This document shows, piece by piece, positions 1-9,043 of a stretch of DNA of 64,000 nucleotides (its first letter is position 1; each line of letters starts with the position of its first letter). The notes under the pieces were generated by a model. It searched no databases. It was not told the origin of the DNA and saw only the letters and a list, made by a program, of their open reading frames with translations. Origin of the DNA: CBDCVN01 sp965223045. Its GTDB lineage: Bacteria > Deinococcota > Deinococci > Deinococcales > Trueperaceae. The stretch is taken from NCBI GenBank assembly GCA_965223045.1, contig CBDCVN010000013.1:3720001-3784000 (forward strand). Direction: 5' to 3'. The position numbers and the translations under genes are program-made.

Positions 1-372
1 CCTTCTCAACAACTTCTTGAGGTATCTGGTAACCGTCTTACTGAGCTAGGGTTAATTTATGTTTCGGCACGAATTTTAGAGAATGACAAGATTTACGATA
101 TCTTTTTTTACCCAAAGGGTAGTAAAGAAGATGCTGCTGCATTTACTGCTTTACAGGTTTTGTATCGGCTCGAGCAACTACCCACCCCCATTTACTTCAG
201 TACTAAAACATTAACTAGAGCAAAGGTAAAACCACTCTCGCCACAACAATTAGCAAGTTTTGAAGACCTTGGTGTGAGTAAGCTCGAGCAAAACGAAGAA
301 GTACCTAACGGTAATTATGGAATGTGGTGGCCAACCCCACAAGAACCAACTTTCTCGGACTCGTTAGCATAA
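1..372 (+). CDS. C-terminal part of an unrecognised protein (5' end outside window)
   Basis: The frame is open from base 1 to the stop at 370-372, so the gene begins before the window. The visible 123 residues have an alternating hydrophobic/charged pattern typical of a small globular domain and end in a Trp-rich segment (GMWWPTPQEP). I do not recognise the family. Directly after the stop, a second frame continues with sensible protein sequence (TYLERIYKALDGIESY), and that frame has no good start of its own. The simplest reading is one gene split by a frameshift near 365-372. Two CTCGAG palindromes (near 168 and 282) lie inside it, as in most native genes here. That it codes is fairly sure; function is unknown. 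Confidence 0.55.
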   Translation, partial: PSQQLLEVSGNRLTELGLIYVSARILENDKIYDIFFYPKGSKEDAAAFTALQVLYRLEQLPTPIYFSTKTLTRAKVKPLSPQQLASFEDLGVSKLEQNEEVPNGNYGMWWPTPQEPTFSDSLA

Positions 373-818
373 CATATCTTGAGCGTATTTACAAAGCACT
401 TGATGGTATCGAGAGCTATTTTGCTGCACACTTGGCTAAACTCGTTGGCATTATCCATGAACATTCTACTACAGAACGTTTACCTCTACCTGAAGAGTTA
501 AAGCGTGTTCCTGTACTTGGTCCAGAGTGGCAAGTACTTATATTATCACTTAGCAAAGACAAAGGTATTCGTTTCCACTTGCATGTTGAGCATACCACTC
601 CTCTTTATAGAGACCGTTTTCTCAGGCTATTAGCTGAACACGCAGAACTTTGGCATCGGGACCATATTGAGTATAACCTTCCTTTTGATGACAAGGCTGA
701 AGAGCGAGGGTTTACTTGGTGGCAAGCACTTCAGAAACACGCCTATAACATGGAATCAGAAGGTGGAAAGATTGATATTATTGCTCCAGTAACTGTGGGT
801 GAGCGTAAACTGCCATAA
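324..818 (+). CDS. Hypothetical protein, probably the frameshifted continuation of the preceding gene
   Basis: The open frame gives up to 164 residues, but its only upstream start is a GTG inside the preceding gene with no visible ribosome binding site. From about residue 17 (TYLERIYKALDGIE) the sequence looks like a real helical protein, later with several His and Trp residues (HLHVEHTTPLYRD, AELWHRDHIEY). No family is recognised. Because the preceding frame stops exactly where this one becomes protein-like, I read both as one gene interrupted by a one- or two-base indel near 365-372. An alternative is an assembly error in an intact gene. Confidence 0.45.
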   Translation: MVANPTRTNFLGLVSITYLERIYKALDGIESYFAAHLAKLVGIIHEHSTTERLPLPEELKRVPVLGPEWQVLILSLSKDKGIRFHLHVEHTTPLYRDRFLRLLAEHAELWHRDHIEYNLPFDDKAEERGFTWWQALQKHAYNMESEGGKIDIIAPVTVGERKLP

Positions 819-911
819 CAAAGTCATATTCCCTATTTTTAAATGTTAGTAAACAACATTTCATTATTTTGCTCTCTTTTGCAATAGTCACACAATTAAT
901 TAGAATCAGTT

Positions 912-1145
912 ATGGAAAAGTTAAATCAAAATTGCCTTGGGAAAAGATTGTTACTTGTGACCTTTTTGTGGTTCTATATTGTGCAGGGGTTAGCCTTAGC
1001 ACAAACTCCAGATTTAGTAGAGTACAAAGATGAATACATTCAGCAATTTAGTAATGTTGTAAGTTTTGTTATAGATCGCTCCTTAACTTCTGACGAAATT
1101 AATCGTTTGCAAGAAGCTAGTACGTTGGTGAGAAACCTATATTAA
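912..1145 (+). pseudogene. Signal-peptide N-terminus of a secreted protein, cut by a frameshift
   Basis: It encodes a 77-residue peptide starting with a clear signal sequence: basic residues, a hydrophobic stretch at about residues 13-29, and an ALAQ-type cleavage site. The start ATG at 912 follows an AT-rich region. The mature part continues as SFVIDRSLTSDEINRLQEA and stops at TAA 1143-1145. The +1 frame then continues smoothly from about 1132 (ETYINYSPEGKAFYKET) into the large ORF ending at 2346. The two pieces together give an exported protein of about 475 residues. The break is in the stretch aacctatattaattac near 1134-1149. Confidence 0.6.
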
Positions 1146-1203
1146 TTACAGCCCTGAAGGAAAGGCTTTTTATAAAGAGACTTTAAAAGAAATCGCCCAG
1201 CAG

Positions 1204-2346
1204 ATGACAATTGTTCAGGGACAAGCTTCTGAAGCTATCTTTAGAGAATTATTGCGTAGCCTAGTTAATGTGTTAACTATACAGCTTACTGACTCTGAAT
1301 CAGTGGTGATTCAAGATTTACTAACTACTTCTCCTGCTCGAGCCGAATTATTAGCCCAAACGATGCATGATAAACATGAATTGTCTTTCAAGCAAGCCTT
1401 ACCGCAAGAGCTATTAACTTTTTCTTTACACAACTCTACTGAAGTATTGACCCTTAATGTTAAAAAGCTAAGGCAGACCCTAAGCTCACCTGCGCTTTTA
1501 GAGAGCTTAAGTAGTATGGCCGTTTTTTTTGGTGAGGATCTTGACAGTGTACTTTATACCTTTGCTGAAGGTAGCGTAGCTATTTCAGCTAGTGGGCAAG
1601 TATCTGAAGCTAAGGTGCTCGATGGCTTTGCTGAAGACGATATAGTCTTTCAAAAAGTTCCTTCAAATGAAGTTAGTCTTTATCTTGGGAAATCAGAAGA
1701 CGGTACTGAACAGTTAGCACTAGCAGTTGAAAATGATAGACTAGTAGTTGGTGCAGAAGTTGATGTTCGCACACTACTTGTTGATGAGGGCTTATCTGAG
1801 GCTGACCTAAGTGCTCCAAATACCCCTTTGTTGCAGATTGCTGTTCAAGATGTCAATAAATTTTTTGCACCCTCAGGCAAACATGTTCAAACTTTGTTTA
1901 AGCAAGCCTCGAGCTTTTACCTAAACGTTGATGCAAAGGAGGTTCTCTCACTCAAACTACGTGTTGGTTTAGCAAACCCTGATGTTGCTGAGGCTGCTGC
2001 TGCCTATGCCAGAGTTATAACAGCGCTTTCTGCTGTAGATGATAGTCAAACACAAACACAATTATGGAGGGCTCTTAATTGGACAACTCAAGATAATTGG
2101 GTTTTGGGGGAAGCGAAAGTGCCGCTTGAGTTAAGTGAGTGGTTGGTTAAAAGTATTCAAGAAAATGTTGTTGCCAACATACTAACCAAGCGCCTTAGCG
2201 ACAAAGCTATTCGTGATTATATGGCAGAAAGCTTCATTATGACTAATACCGTTAGTATGCTAATGTATTCTAACCAGCAACTTTTTAACTACAACATGAA
2301 CCTATTGCAACAGTATAGCTCGCCATCTATGTATACTTGGCCTTAA
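1204..2346 (+). CDS. Unrecognised exported protein body, downstream half of a frameshifted gene
   Basis: This is a 380-residue ORF read from the first ATG at 1204, although the coding frame is open from about 1132 and fits onto the signal-peptide piece at 912-1145. The sequence is rich in Leu, Ala, Ser and Asp and has no transmembrane segment. A central part (residues about 105-220) reads like an alternating beta-strand domain of the kind seen in DUF3352-type secreted proteins (VAISASG, then VSLYLGKSEDGTEQLALAVENDR), but this similarity is weak. The C-terminus is rich in Met, Tyr and Asn (QQLFNYNMNLLQQY). Function unknown. If ancestral, the protein would be secreted by Sec. Confidence 0.55.
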   Translation: MTIVQGQASEAIFRELLRSLVNVLTIQLTDSESVVIQDLLTTSPARAELLAQTMHDKHELSFKQALPQELLTFSLHNSTEVLTLNVKKLRQTLSSPALLESLSSMAVFFGEDLDSVLYTFAEGSVAISASGQVSEAKVLDGFAEDDIVFQKVPSNEVSLYLGKSEDGTEQLALAVENDRLVVGAEVDVRTLLVDEGLSEADLSAPNTPLLQIAVQDVNKFFAPSGKHVQTLFKQASSFYLNVDAKEVLSLKLRVGLANPDVAEAAAAYARVITALSAVDDSQTQTQLWRALNWTTQDNWVLGEAKVPLELSEWLVKSIQENVVANILTKRLSDKAIRDYMAESFIMTNTVSMLMYSNQQLFNYNMNLLQQYSSPSMYTWP

Positions 2347-2420
2347 GGAATAGTGGTGATCAAGAAAACCTTATGTACAAGGGGCATAGGTTATGAAGAA
2401 GATAATACTCTTTCTACTCA

Positions 2421-3536
2421 TTATTTGTAAAACATTGCAGCTAACTTCTCGAGCAACCTCTCACTTTCTTCAACACGTTCTTTAAAGCGAGCAGTCTGAT
2501 TCCGTTGGTCAAAGCTTTTTGCTAAAATTTGAAGTTCCTGATCAAAGTGTGCTGCTAGGAGTTGCACTTTATACCTGCCCTCAAGTTCAAAGAGCTGAAA
2601 ATTTGGGGGTAAGCGTAAGTTGATGTGTTCATGCTCTTTAACTAATTGCTTAAAGAGTAAATTTGTTGCTAAATAAAAGTTAAACCGTGAGCCTATCTGA
2701 GCAGTTTTTAACGCCCAAGGTAAGTGTCTCTCAAAAAGGGAAATGGCTTCAGCTAGCTTCTCTACAACAACCAAATAAGCAAAGTGCTTGCCAAGGTCTT
2801 CTAATCCTTCTTGAGTGCTTTGGTAAAGTGGTATACCTTGTTGATGATAACGCTCTGCTTCATCAAAACGTCCTAAGTGCACTAGTGGTAAGAGCACTTG
2901 TGCATAGGTAGACCTAGGAATATCTGCACAGCTAAGCTTACCTTCCAAAATAGGTTTGGCAACCCCGAGCGCTTTTTCATCTTCCCTAGCAAAAATATGA
3001 TAGATGACAGCCTGATTTGTTTCACAGGCATAACAATCAGAAAAGGGATCTCGCTTTAGTTTCTGCCACGCTTCATAGTGCTCTTTAGCTTCTTTGGTCA
3101 AACCTCTGTGTCTAGCAAAACGCATGTAGTAGTAATGTACAGTACGCTCACTATAACCTGCAGCACGATAACGTTTAGCAAAGTCTTTATGCAGTTCCAA
3201 GGCTTTTTCTAAAGGTATGCTGGGAAAATCCTCTATGTGCCCCAGCACCCATTTATAATTCCAGTAAAGAGAGTTCTCTTGCCACCAGCTAAAATTGTCA
3301 GGTGATTCATCATAGCGTGCTAAACACCACGCAAATGCTACTAATGTTTTTTCAGAGTGTCCAAAATATGTAGCCGCATCCATGAGTTCAAAACGAGCAC
3401 CAACTCCCAACTTTATGTCTACCAAATTATCTGCCTCTGCTATTGCACGCTCGAGTAAAGCAAGTTTAGCTTCACTATTAGGCATATCCTCAGCCTGTTT
3501 AATGAGGTTTTCTATACTCTCATTAGTTAGCTCCAT
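2421..3536 (-). CDS. Helical-repeat (TPR-like) protein coupled to the HSP90-like chaperone
   Basis: It encodes 371 residues of all-helical, repeat-like sequence with no signal or membrane segment. Helix pairs such as LALLERAIAEADN, YAQVLLPLVHLGRFDEAERYHQQ and AISLFERHLPWALKTA have the spacing of tetratricopeptide-like repeats, so it is probably a protein-binding scaffold. Its start overlaps the end of the HSP90-like gene by 14 bp on the same strand, so the two are translationally coupled. From general knowledge, some bacteria pair a divergent short HSP90 with a downstream TPR gene, and eukaryotic HSP90 uses TPR co-chaperones; a co-chaperone role here is inference. Two Cys residues (CYACE near residue 168) could be a partial metal site. 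Confidence 0.7.
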   Translation of the reverse strand: MELTNESIENLIKQAEDMPNSEAKLALLERAIAEADNLVDIKLGVGARFELMDAATYFGHSEKTLVAFAWCLARYDESPDNFSWWQENSLYWNYKWVLGHIEDFPSIPLEKALELHKDFAKRYRAAGYSERTVHYYYMRFARHRGLTKEAKEHYEAWQKLKRDPFSDCYACETNQAVIYHIFAREDEKALGVAKPILEGKLSCADIPRSTYAQVLLPLVHLGRFDEAERYHQQGIPLYQSTQEGLEDLGKHFAYLVVVEKLAEAISLFERHLPWALKTAQIGSRFNFYLATNLLFKQLVKEHEHINLRLPPNFQLFELEGRYKVQLLAAHFDQELQILAKSFDQRNQTARFKERVEESERLLEKLAAMFYK

Positions 3537-5340
3537 ACAAGTCTCCTGCCTGATTTACTGACATTTTAAGGCTTTTATCAATTAGATCAAGAATACCCTT
3601 GTTTAGTAACTGCATTTCAGCAGCACTTAAACTGTGGTGCCCTAGTAACAAAGCTTGAGCATAAAGTACTTCCATCACACGATGTATTAAACCTGTTTCA
3701 CGCAAGAGGGTTAGGTGGCGAATAAGATCATTGCCCATATTAAGGTAAAGATGGGCTTTGCTTGTTTGCTGATTAGATAGTCCTTCAAGCACACCAAACC
3801 ATAGTGTATCCGAAATACCCTGCTGGGTTTGTTGTACTGAACGTAGAAAGCGTTGCTCTTCACTTAAGACATATAGAGTAGGTAGTTCAGAAGGCTTAAA
3901 GTGTGCCAACTCAACTTGGCAATTAAAAGGTTTGAGTGCTTCATCTGCTGAGTGTAGGAAGGGTGTGCAAAGTTCACGTTCTTCAAGAGGTAATGGCTGA
4001 AAACTAGTGGTTATGCTCATACTGTCCATGTGCTCGAGCTGCACATCAGGATTAACTTGGGCATATTTCTGCAAAATTTCACTAATATATACATAAGACC
4101 CATTGATAACAATTATCCCCTGTGCTGCTGCTACACGTACTAACTGCCTAAATTGACTTAAATCAGTGCAATAACGAATTACACCTGATTTATGATCTTC
4201 TAATAATTTTACCTTTCCTATAGAACTTTCAAAAGTTAACCACGGAATTATAATTTCAAAAAGCTCATCATCTTGAAGAGCCAAAGATTTAAGAGCTAGA
4301 TCGTGTAAAGTAATGAAATCATGAAGTTTCTGGGGTTGCTGCTGGGCTAGATTTTTAAGATAGTCTTTTAGTTGCTGGCCTAGATCACTGCGACAAGCTT
4401 CAAATGCCCCATCAACTACAAAAGCCTCCCGTGAGGCAGTAGGATGTAAGCTTTCAGCGTTCATGACACACTGTACAAAAAAAGCCCAGTCTGGCAAGAG
4501 ATTATCCACTGCATCAGAAATAAGCATATTTTTAAGATAAGCTTTATGCTTAGGCTTAGTAGCAAGATTTGGTGCCCAAGGTAAGATAAAAGCTAATCCA
4601 GTAACATCACCTGCTTCTGAGTGTAAATCCAGCACATCAAAAGGTCTCACTCCCAAAATCTCTTGACCATAATCAAAAAAGGCTTCTGCACGCTCAGATT
4701 CAGTAGAGAAAGTTTTTTGCCAAGGTGCAAGTTCATCATTTATATGCTTTTTACCTTCAGGAGTACTTAGGAATATTGGATAAGATAAATAAGCAGCAAA
4801 ATACTTTACTAATTCTTCTATCCGCTTATGCTCATAAAATACTTGAAAATCTTTATTAGGGCGCAAGATTACCTGGCTACCTATAGGAATATCTTTAGAG
4901 GTTGGCTCGAGGCTATAAGTGCCTTGTGCTTGGGCATGCCAGCAAAGAGCAGGTGAGCCTTGTATAATAGAACGGCTAAGGACTGTGATCTTATCTGCTA
5001 CTAAAAAGGCTGAAAGCAAACCAATGCCAAACTGGCCTATAAAATCGCGAGCATCTTCGCCTCGTTTAGAAGATTGCCCAATAGTTGCTAGAAAACGATG
5101 AACCTCATCCTCAGTAAGTCCTATACCATTATCTTGAAAGCTCAGAAATATCCCTTGCTCATCAGTAGCGATGTTAATGTGGATAGCTCCTTCATAGTTT
5201 GATTCTTGCTTTTCTCGAGCACGAATAGCATCAACTGCATTTTGTAAAAGTTCACGTACAAAGACCTCAGGACCACTGTAAAGATTTTTGGAAAGAATAC
5301 TAATAATTCCACGTAAGTCAACTTGAAAGGTATGTTCCAT
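3523..5340 (-). CDS. HSP90-family (HtpG-like) ATP-dependent chaperone
   Basis: A 605-residue GHKL ATPase of the HSP90 family, acting in the cytosol. The N-terminal ATP pocket is clear: ELLQNAVDAIRAR (catalytic Glu and the Asn, about residues 30-42), DNGIGLTEDEV (about 95) and GQFGIGLLSAFL (about 122). The middle domain has the usual HPTASREAFV region near residue 300. It is somewhat shorter than E. coli HtpG (624) and diverged, closer to the HSP90-family paralogues of Actinobacteria and Deinococcota than to classical HtpG. The start ATG is preceded by an AAGAAG-type site. The downstream TPR-like gene overlaps by 14 bp. I leave the symbol blank because it may not be the canonical htpG. Confidence 0.85.
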   Translation of the reverse strand: MEHTFQVDLRGIISILSKNLYSGPEVFVRELLQNAVDAIRAREKQESNYEGAIHINIATDEQGIFLSFQDNGIGLTEDEVHRFLATIGQSSKRGEDARDFIGQFGIGLLSAFLVADKITVLSRSIIQGSPALCWHAQAQGTYSLEPTSKDIPIGSQVILRPNKDFQVFYEHKRIEELVKYFAAYLSYPIFLSTPEGKKHINDELAPWQKTFSTESERAEAFFDYGQEILGVRPFDVLDLHSEAGDVTGLAFILPWAPNLATKPKHKAYLKNMLISDAVDNLLPDWAFFVQCVMNAESLHPTASREAFVVDGAFEACRSDLGQQLKDYLKNLAQQQPQKLHDFITLHDLALKSLALQDDELFEIIIPWLTFESSIGKVKLLEDHKSGVIRYCTDLSQFRQLVRVAAAQGIIVINGSYVYISEILQKYAQVNPDVQLEHMDSMSITTSFQPLPLEERELCTPFLHSADEALKPFNCQVELAHFKPSELPTLYVLSEEQRFLRSVQQTQQGISDTLWFGVLEGLSNQQTSKAHLYLNMGNDLIRHLTLLRETGLIHRVMEVLYAQALLLGHHSLSAAEMQLLNKGILDLIDKSLKMSVNQAGDLYGAN

Positions 5341-5652
5341 AAATATGTTCTTCTTAGGTAATTTTTTTCTAAAATGCTCTATAAAAAACTTCCTCTACAA
5401 AAATTCTTTTTATAGGCTAGATAAATCCTTAGTCTTATAATAACTAAAGATGTCAGTCTAAAGGTATAAATTGTTTAGATAAGTCCTTACTGGTACGAGG
5501 GGTACCATCTAGCAATCTAGTAATATCCATTTTTATACCACTAAAAGTATAATAAACAAACCAAGAACATTGTATTTACTGGCTTAGATTTCCAAAAACT
5601 AATGACTTTATGCTGTAATAATACAATAGCTGAAATTCTTAATGGAGATACT
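5341..5652. promoter_or_regulatory. Divergent intergenic region between the HSP90-like gene and the DM13 gene
   Basis: This AT-rich 312 bp spacer must hold the promoters for both divergent genes. A short palindrome at about 5490-5508 (TGGTAC, 5-nt loop, GTACCA) is the only distinct element and could be an operator. I see no RNA gene or coding remnant. Confidence 0.3.
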
Positions 5653-6321
5653 ATGAGGAAAAAAATAAAAATAATTATTGGATTAGTAGCCCTTGCTGCT
5701 GTACTAGCCATTGGTTGGTATCTTGCATCACCAATATTTATCAATCGAATTGTTGATGAAGATTTCCCTATAAATTTACCTTCCATGGCAGAAGCAAGCG
5801 AAATGTCTGCCGAAGAGGTTGAAAATACGCTTGTAGGAGCAATGCAAGAATTAGAGGATTTAAGTGATGTTGAAAAAACGAAAGTAGAAAAGCAACTGCA
5901 AGAATTAGCAACACTTATGCCTGATAAGACTATTGATGATAATATGCCTAGTGAAGAGCCTATTATTTTAAAAGCAGGTCAATTTACAGATGCTGATAGC
6001 TTCCATAAAGGTTCAGGAAAAGCAACTATTTACGAATTGCCTACTAATAACCGTATTTTACGATTTGAGGATTTCAGATCTACCAATGGCCCTGATTTAC
6101 ATGTGATTTTATCAAGTAATCCTAACCCAACTAACCGCTCAAATATTGGCGATGATTATATAGACCTAGGTTCGCTCAAAGGTAATTTAGGTAATCAAAA
6201 CTATGATATTCCTGCCGATGTTGATTTAAGTGGGTATGAAAGTGTAGTAATTTACTGCAAGCCTTTTCATGTCGTATTTTCAACAGCAAGCCTTTTAGAG
6301 CAAGAGTTTTTTCTAAATTAA
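5653..6321 (+). CDS. Membrane-anchored DM13-domain protein
   Basis: A 222-residue protein. I start it at ATG 5653 because a GGAGA site lies just upstream; the longer reading from 5602 has none. It begins with basic residues and a single hydrophobic helix (about residues 5-24), so it is an exported anchored protein. A charged helical linker rich in Glu and Met follows. The C-terminal ~110 residues match the DM13 domain: KAGQFTDADSFHKGSGKATIY, then ILRFEDFRSTNGPDLHVIL and ESVVIYCKPFHVVFSTASL with the conserved Cys. DM13 domains are proposed to take part in redox or electron transfer. It lies 7 bp before the YibE/F gene, so they are probably co-transcribed. Confidence 0.8.
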   Translation: MRKKIKIIIGLVALAAVLAIGWYLASPIFINRIVDEDFPINLPSMAEASEMSAEEVENTLVGAMQELEDLSDVEKTKVEKQLQELATLMPDKTIDDNMPSEEPIILKAGQFTDADSFHKGSGKATIYELPTNNRILRFEDFRSTNGPDLHVILSSNPNPTNRSNIGDDYIDLGSLKGNLGNQNYDIPADVDLSGYESVVIYCKPFHVVFSTASLLEQEFFLN

Positions 6322-6328
6322 CTTTACA

Positions 6329-7435
6329 ATGTTGAAAATAAAAATACTTTTCATCTTAGCATGCCTAGTGATTGGTAACGTGTTTGCACACAAGGCCACA
6401 TCTGAAACAGGTTATTTAGAAGGTAGCATTAAAAGTGTTGATATGGCTAATGAGAGTGCTCGAGTAGCCCTTAACGACGGCCACATCGTCGAAGCAAACA
6501 TTGGACTACTTGTACCTGACAAGCTAAGCCAACATGAGTCCTTAACCTTGAAAGTTGGACAACGTGTTGAATTGTATTACTCTCCTGCTCCTAATGGAGC
6601 AATTACTTATGTGATAATAGATTGGGTAAGACGTCCTATAATTTTTTATCTAACAGGCTTGTTTTTATTAGTTTCCATTATGGTAGCAAGATTCAAGGGG
6701 CTTCGTGCCTTTGTAGCCACTACACTCAGCCTTATTATAGTGATTTTTTATATAGTACCCCAAATTTTAGCTGGGCAGCCTCCTATGCTCGTTTCTCTGT
6801 TAGGGGTAGGAGGGATTCTTATTCTAGCCATTTATTTTGTACATGGTTTGAATTGGAGTACCACTGCAGCATTATTGGGCACTTCCATAGCTGTAGTAAT
6901 AACTATGTTTTTAGGCATCCTTTTTAGTAATTTGGCACATTTAACTGGTTTTGGCTCTGAGGAAGCTATGTATATCACTATTAGTGCCGAAACAATTAAC
7001 CTTAAAGGTCTTATGCTAGCTGGACTTCTTATAGGAGCTCTGGGAGCACTTACTGATATTACTATCGTGCAAGCTAGTGTGATACGCGAACTTGCCCATG
7101 CAAACCCAAGTTTTAGTTGGGTAAGCCTTTATAAAAGGGGAATGAATGTGGGGCTTGATCACATAGGTTCTTTGGTAAATACTTTAGTGCTTGCATACAC
7201 AGGTGCTGCCTTGCCTATGCTAATTTTACTAAGTCTAAATGATTTTACTTGGCAACGTGCTTTAAATATAGAGCTTGTTGCTGCCGAAATGGTACAAACT
7301 TTGGTAGGGTCTATTGGCCTTATTCTTGCTGTGCCTATAACTACTTTTGTAGCAGCTTCTATGTTTAGAGGGGATAAACTACCTCTGCGCAAAAGGGAAT
7401 TAGCTTTGCATAATCACGGTACCTCACATGATTAA
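6329..7435 (+). CDS. YibE/F family integral membrane protein
   Basis: A 368-residue membrane protein with an N-terminal signal or anchor, a small extracytoplasmic beta domain (about residues 28-95) and seven or eight hydrophobic helices. The helices carry the YibE/F signature, including a GLLIGALGALTDITIVQ segment near residue 235 and NVGLDHIGSLVNTLVLAY near 275. The family is widespread; its biochemical role is not established, and transport or lactococcin-related functions have only been suggested. It starts 7 bp after the DM13 gene and ends 9 bp before argH, so all three probably form one transcript. The family call is confident; function is unknown. Confidence 0.85.
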   Translation: MLKIKILFILACLVIGNVFAHKATSETGYLEGSIKSVDMANESARVALNDGHIVEANIGLLVPDKLSQHESLTLKVGQRVELYYSPAPNGAITYVIIDWVRRPIIFYLTGLFLLVSIMVARFKGLRAFVATTLSLIIVIFYIVPQILAGQPPMLVSLLGVGGILILAIYFVHGLNWSTTAALLGTSIAVVITMFLGILFSNLAHLTGFGSEEAMYITISAETINLKGLMLAGLLIGALGALTDITIVQASVIRELAHANPSFSWVSLYKRGMNVGLDHIGSLVNTLVLAYTGAALPMLILLSLNDFTWQRALNIELVAAEMVQTLVGSIGLILAVPITTFVAASMFRGDKLPLRKRELALHNHGTSHD

Positions 7436-7444
7436 GGTTATTCT

Positions 7445-8845
7445 ATGAAAAATATCGAACCAGAGGAGCGTATGTGGGGTGGGCGTTTCTCTGAAGAGAC
7501 AAACAAATTAGTACAAGATTTCAATGCTTCAATAAATGTAGATAGGCGTCTTGCTGTGCAAGATATTCAAGGCTCCATAGCCCATGCAACTATGCTAGCA
7601 GAGCAAAGTATCTTAACTAAAGAAGAGGCTAATCAGATTATTGAAGGCCTCAAAGGTATCTTAAGAGATATTAAAGCCCAAAATTTTACTTGGCTAATTG
7701 AGTTTGAAGATGTTCATATGAACATTGAAAAAGAGCTTACCAATAGAATTGGACCAGTAGCAGGTAAATTGCATACTGCTCGCAGCCGTAATGATCAAGT
7801 CGTAACAGATTTTAGATTGTGGCTTAGACAAGAAACACAAGAACTTATAACTCTACTTAAAGAGTTGAATAAGGTTTTGGTAAACTTAGCTGAGGAGCAT
7901 CTCGAGATAATATTACCTGGTTACACTCACTTGCAGGTAGCTCAACCAGTTCTCTTTTCTCATCATGTGTTAGCATACTTTGAAATGTTTAGTCGTGATG
8001 GGCAGCGCTTTCAAGATATCCTTAAGCGAATTAATGCTTCTCCTTTGGGTGCAGGAGCACTAGCTGGTACAGGTTTTCCTATTAACCGTGAACGTACAGC
8101 AGAACTTTTAGATTTTAGTTATCCCACTCAAAACTCACTGGATAGTGTATCTGACCGTGATTTTGCGCTAGAGTTTCTAGCGAACTGCTCCATAGCTATG
8201 ATGCACTTTTCCCGCCTTAGTGAAGAGCTTATTTTATGGTCTAGTCAAGAATTTGGCTTTGTTACTTTGCCAGATAGCCATACAACTGGTAGTTCTATAA
8301 TGCCCCAAAAGAAAAATCCTGATGTCTGTGAGTTGGCTCGAGGTAAAACAGGCAGGGTTTATGGCAACTTAATGAGCTTACTTACTGTTATGAAAGGCTT
8401 ACCCTTAGCTTATAACAAAGACATGCAAGAAGATAAAGAGGGTGTTTTTGACAGTGCTGATACGCTTAAAGTGATCCTAAAATTACACATTGATATGCTA
8501 CCTAAGATAGAACTGCATGCTGAGCGCAGTTATTATAGTGCAGGACGTGCTTTTAGTAATGCCACTGATTTGGCAGATTATTTGGCAAAAAAAGGTCTTC
8601 CTTTTCGTAAAGCCCATGAAGTTGTGGGAAAGTTAGTTGCCCTAGCTATAAAAGAAGGTAAAGATTTACAAGAGCTTGAGCTCGAGCAACTACAAAACTT
8701 TTCAAATCTTATTGATAAAGACATTTATGATGTGCTTAAGTTAGAAAGTGTTGTAAATACCCGTACTAGTTATGGAGGTACTGCTAAAAGTGAAGTTGAA
8801 AAGCAAATTGGCATAGCCAAACTCAGATTAAAAGATAACAAATAA
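7445..8845 (+). CDS. argH: Argininosuccinate lyase
   Basis: A 466-residue cytosolic enzyme catalysing the last step of arginine synthesis, argininosuccinate to arginine plus fumarate. The N-terminus has the usual MWGGRFSEETN motif. TARSRNDQV (about residue 113) and the superfamily signature GSSIMPQKKNP (about 282), which carries the catalytic Ser on a flexible loop, are intact. The length is normal for the family. The start ATG 7445 follows a short spacer after the YibE/F gene. No other arg genes are nearby. A stem-loop with a T-tract for the opposite strand lies just downstream. Confidence 0.97.
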   Translation: MKNIEPEERMWGGRFSEETNKLVQDFNASINVDRRLAVQDIQGSIAHATMLAEQSILTKEEANQIIEGLKGILRDIKAQNFTWLIEFEDVHMNIEKELTNRIGPVAGKLHTARSRNDQVVTDFRLWLRQETQELITLLKELNKVLVNLAEEHLEIILPGYTHLQVAQPVLFSHHVLAYFEMFSRDGQRFQDILKRINASPLGAGALAGTGFPINRERTAELLDFSYPTQNSLDSVSDRDFALEFLANCSIAMMHFSRLSEELILWSSQEFGFVTLPDSHTTGSSIMPQKKNPDVCELARGKTGRVYGNLMSLLTVMKGLPLAYNKDMQEDKEGVFDSADTLKVILKLHIDMLPKIELHAERSYYSAGRAFSNATDLADYLAKKGLPFRKAHEVVGKLVALAIKEGKDLQELELEQLQNFSNLIDKDIYDVLKLESVVNTRTSYGGTAKSEVEKQIGIAKLRLKDNK

Positions 8846-8848
8846 AAA

Positions 8849-8872
8849 AACCTCCACTTTGTAGTGGAGGTT
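8849..8872. terminator. Bidirectional Rho-independent terminator between argH and the secreted sensor gene
   Basis: A perfect 10-bp stem (aacctccact / agtggaggtt) with a TTGT loop. The run of A before it on the plus strand becomes a T-tract on the minus strand, so it is a canonical intrinsic terminator for the leftward gene at 9044-9811. It may also end argH transcripts. Confidence 0.85.
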
Positions 8873-8921
8873 GAGTCTGTTTAAACAGTTATGTGTGGCT
8901 AAAATAAGTCAAATGTAAAAA

Positions 8922-8981
8922 CCCTACTCAAAAATTAAATGTTATGCTGACCGCAAGCAAAACCTAACTTCTTGAGTAGGG
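8922..8981. repeat. 10-bp inverted repeat with a 40-nt loop
   Basis: ccctactcaa at 8922-8931 pairs exactly with ttgagtaggg at 8972-8981, in the 3' region of the leftward gene. It may be an extra RNA stem beyond the stop codon. No T-tract follows. Function unknown. Confidence 0.45.
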
Positions 8982-9043
8982 AGTGAAAAAGCAAACTAGC
9001 AAAAAATAGAAAATGGCTTGAGCTATTTTTTGCTTAGTAGGGG

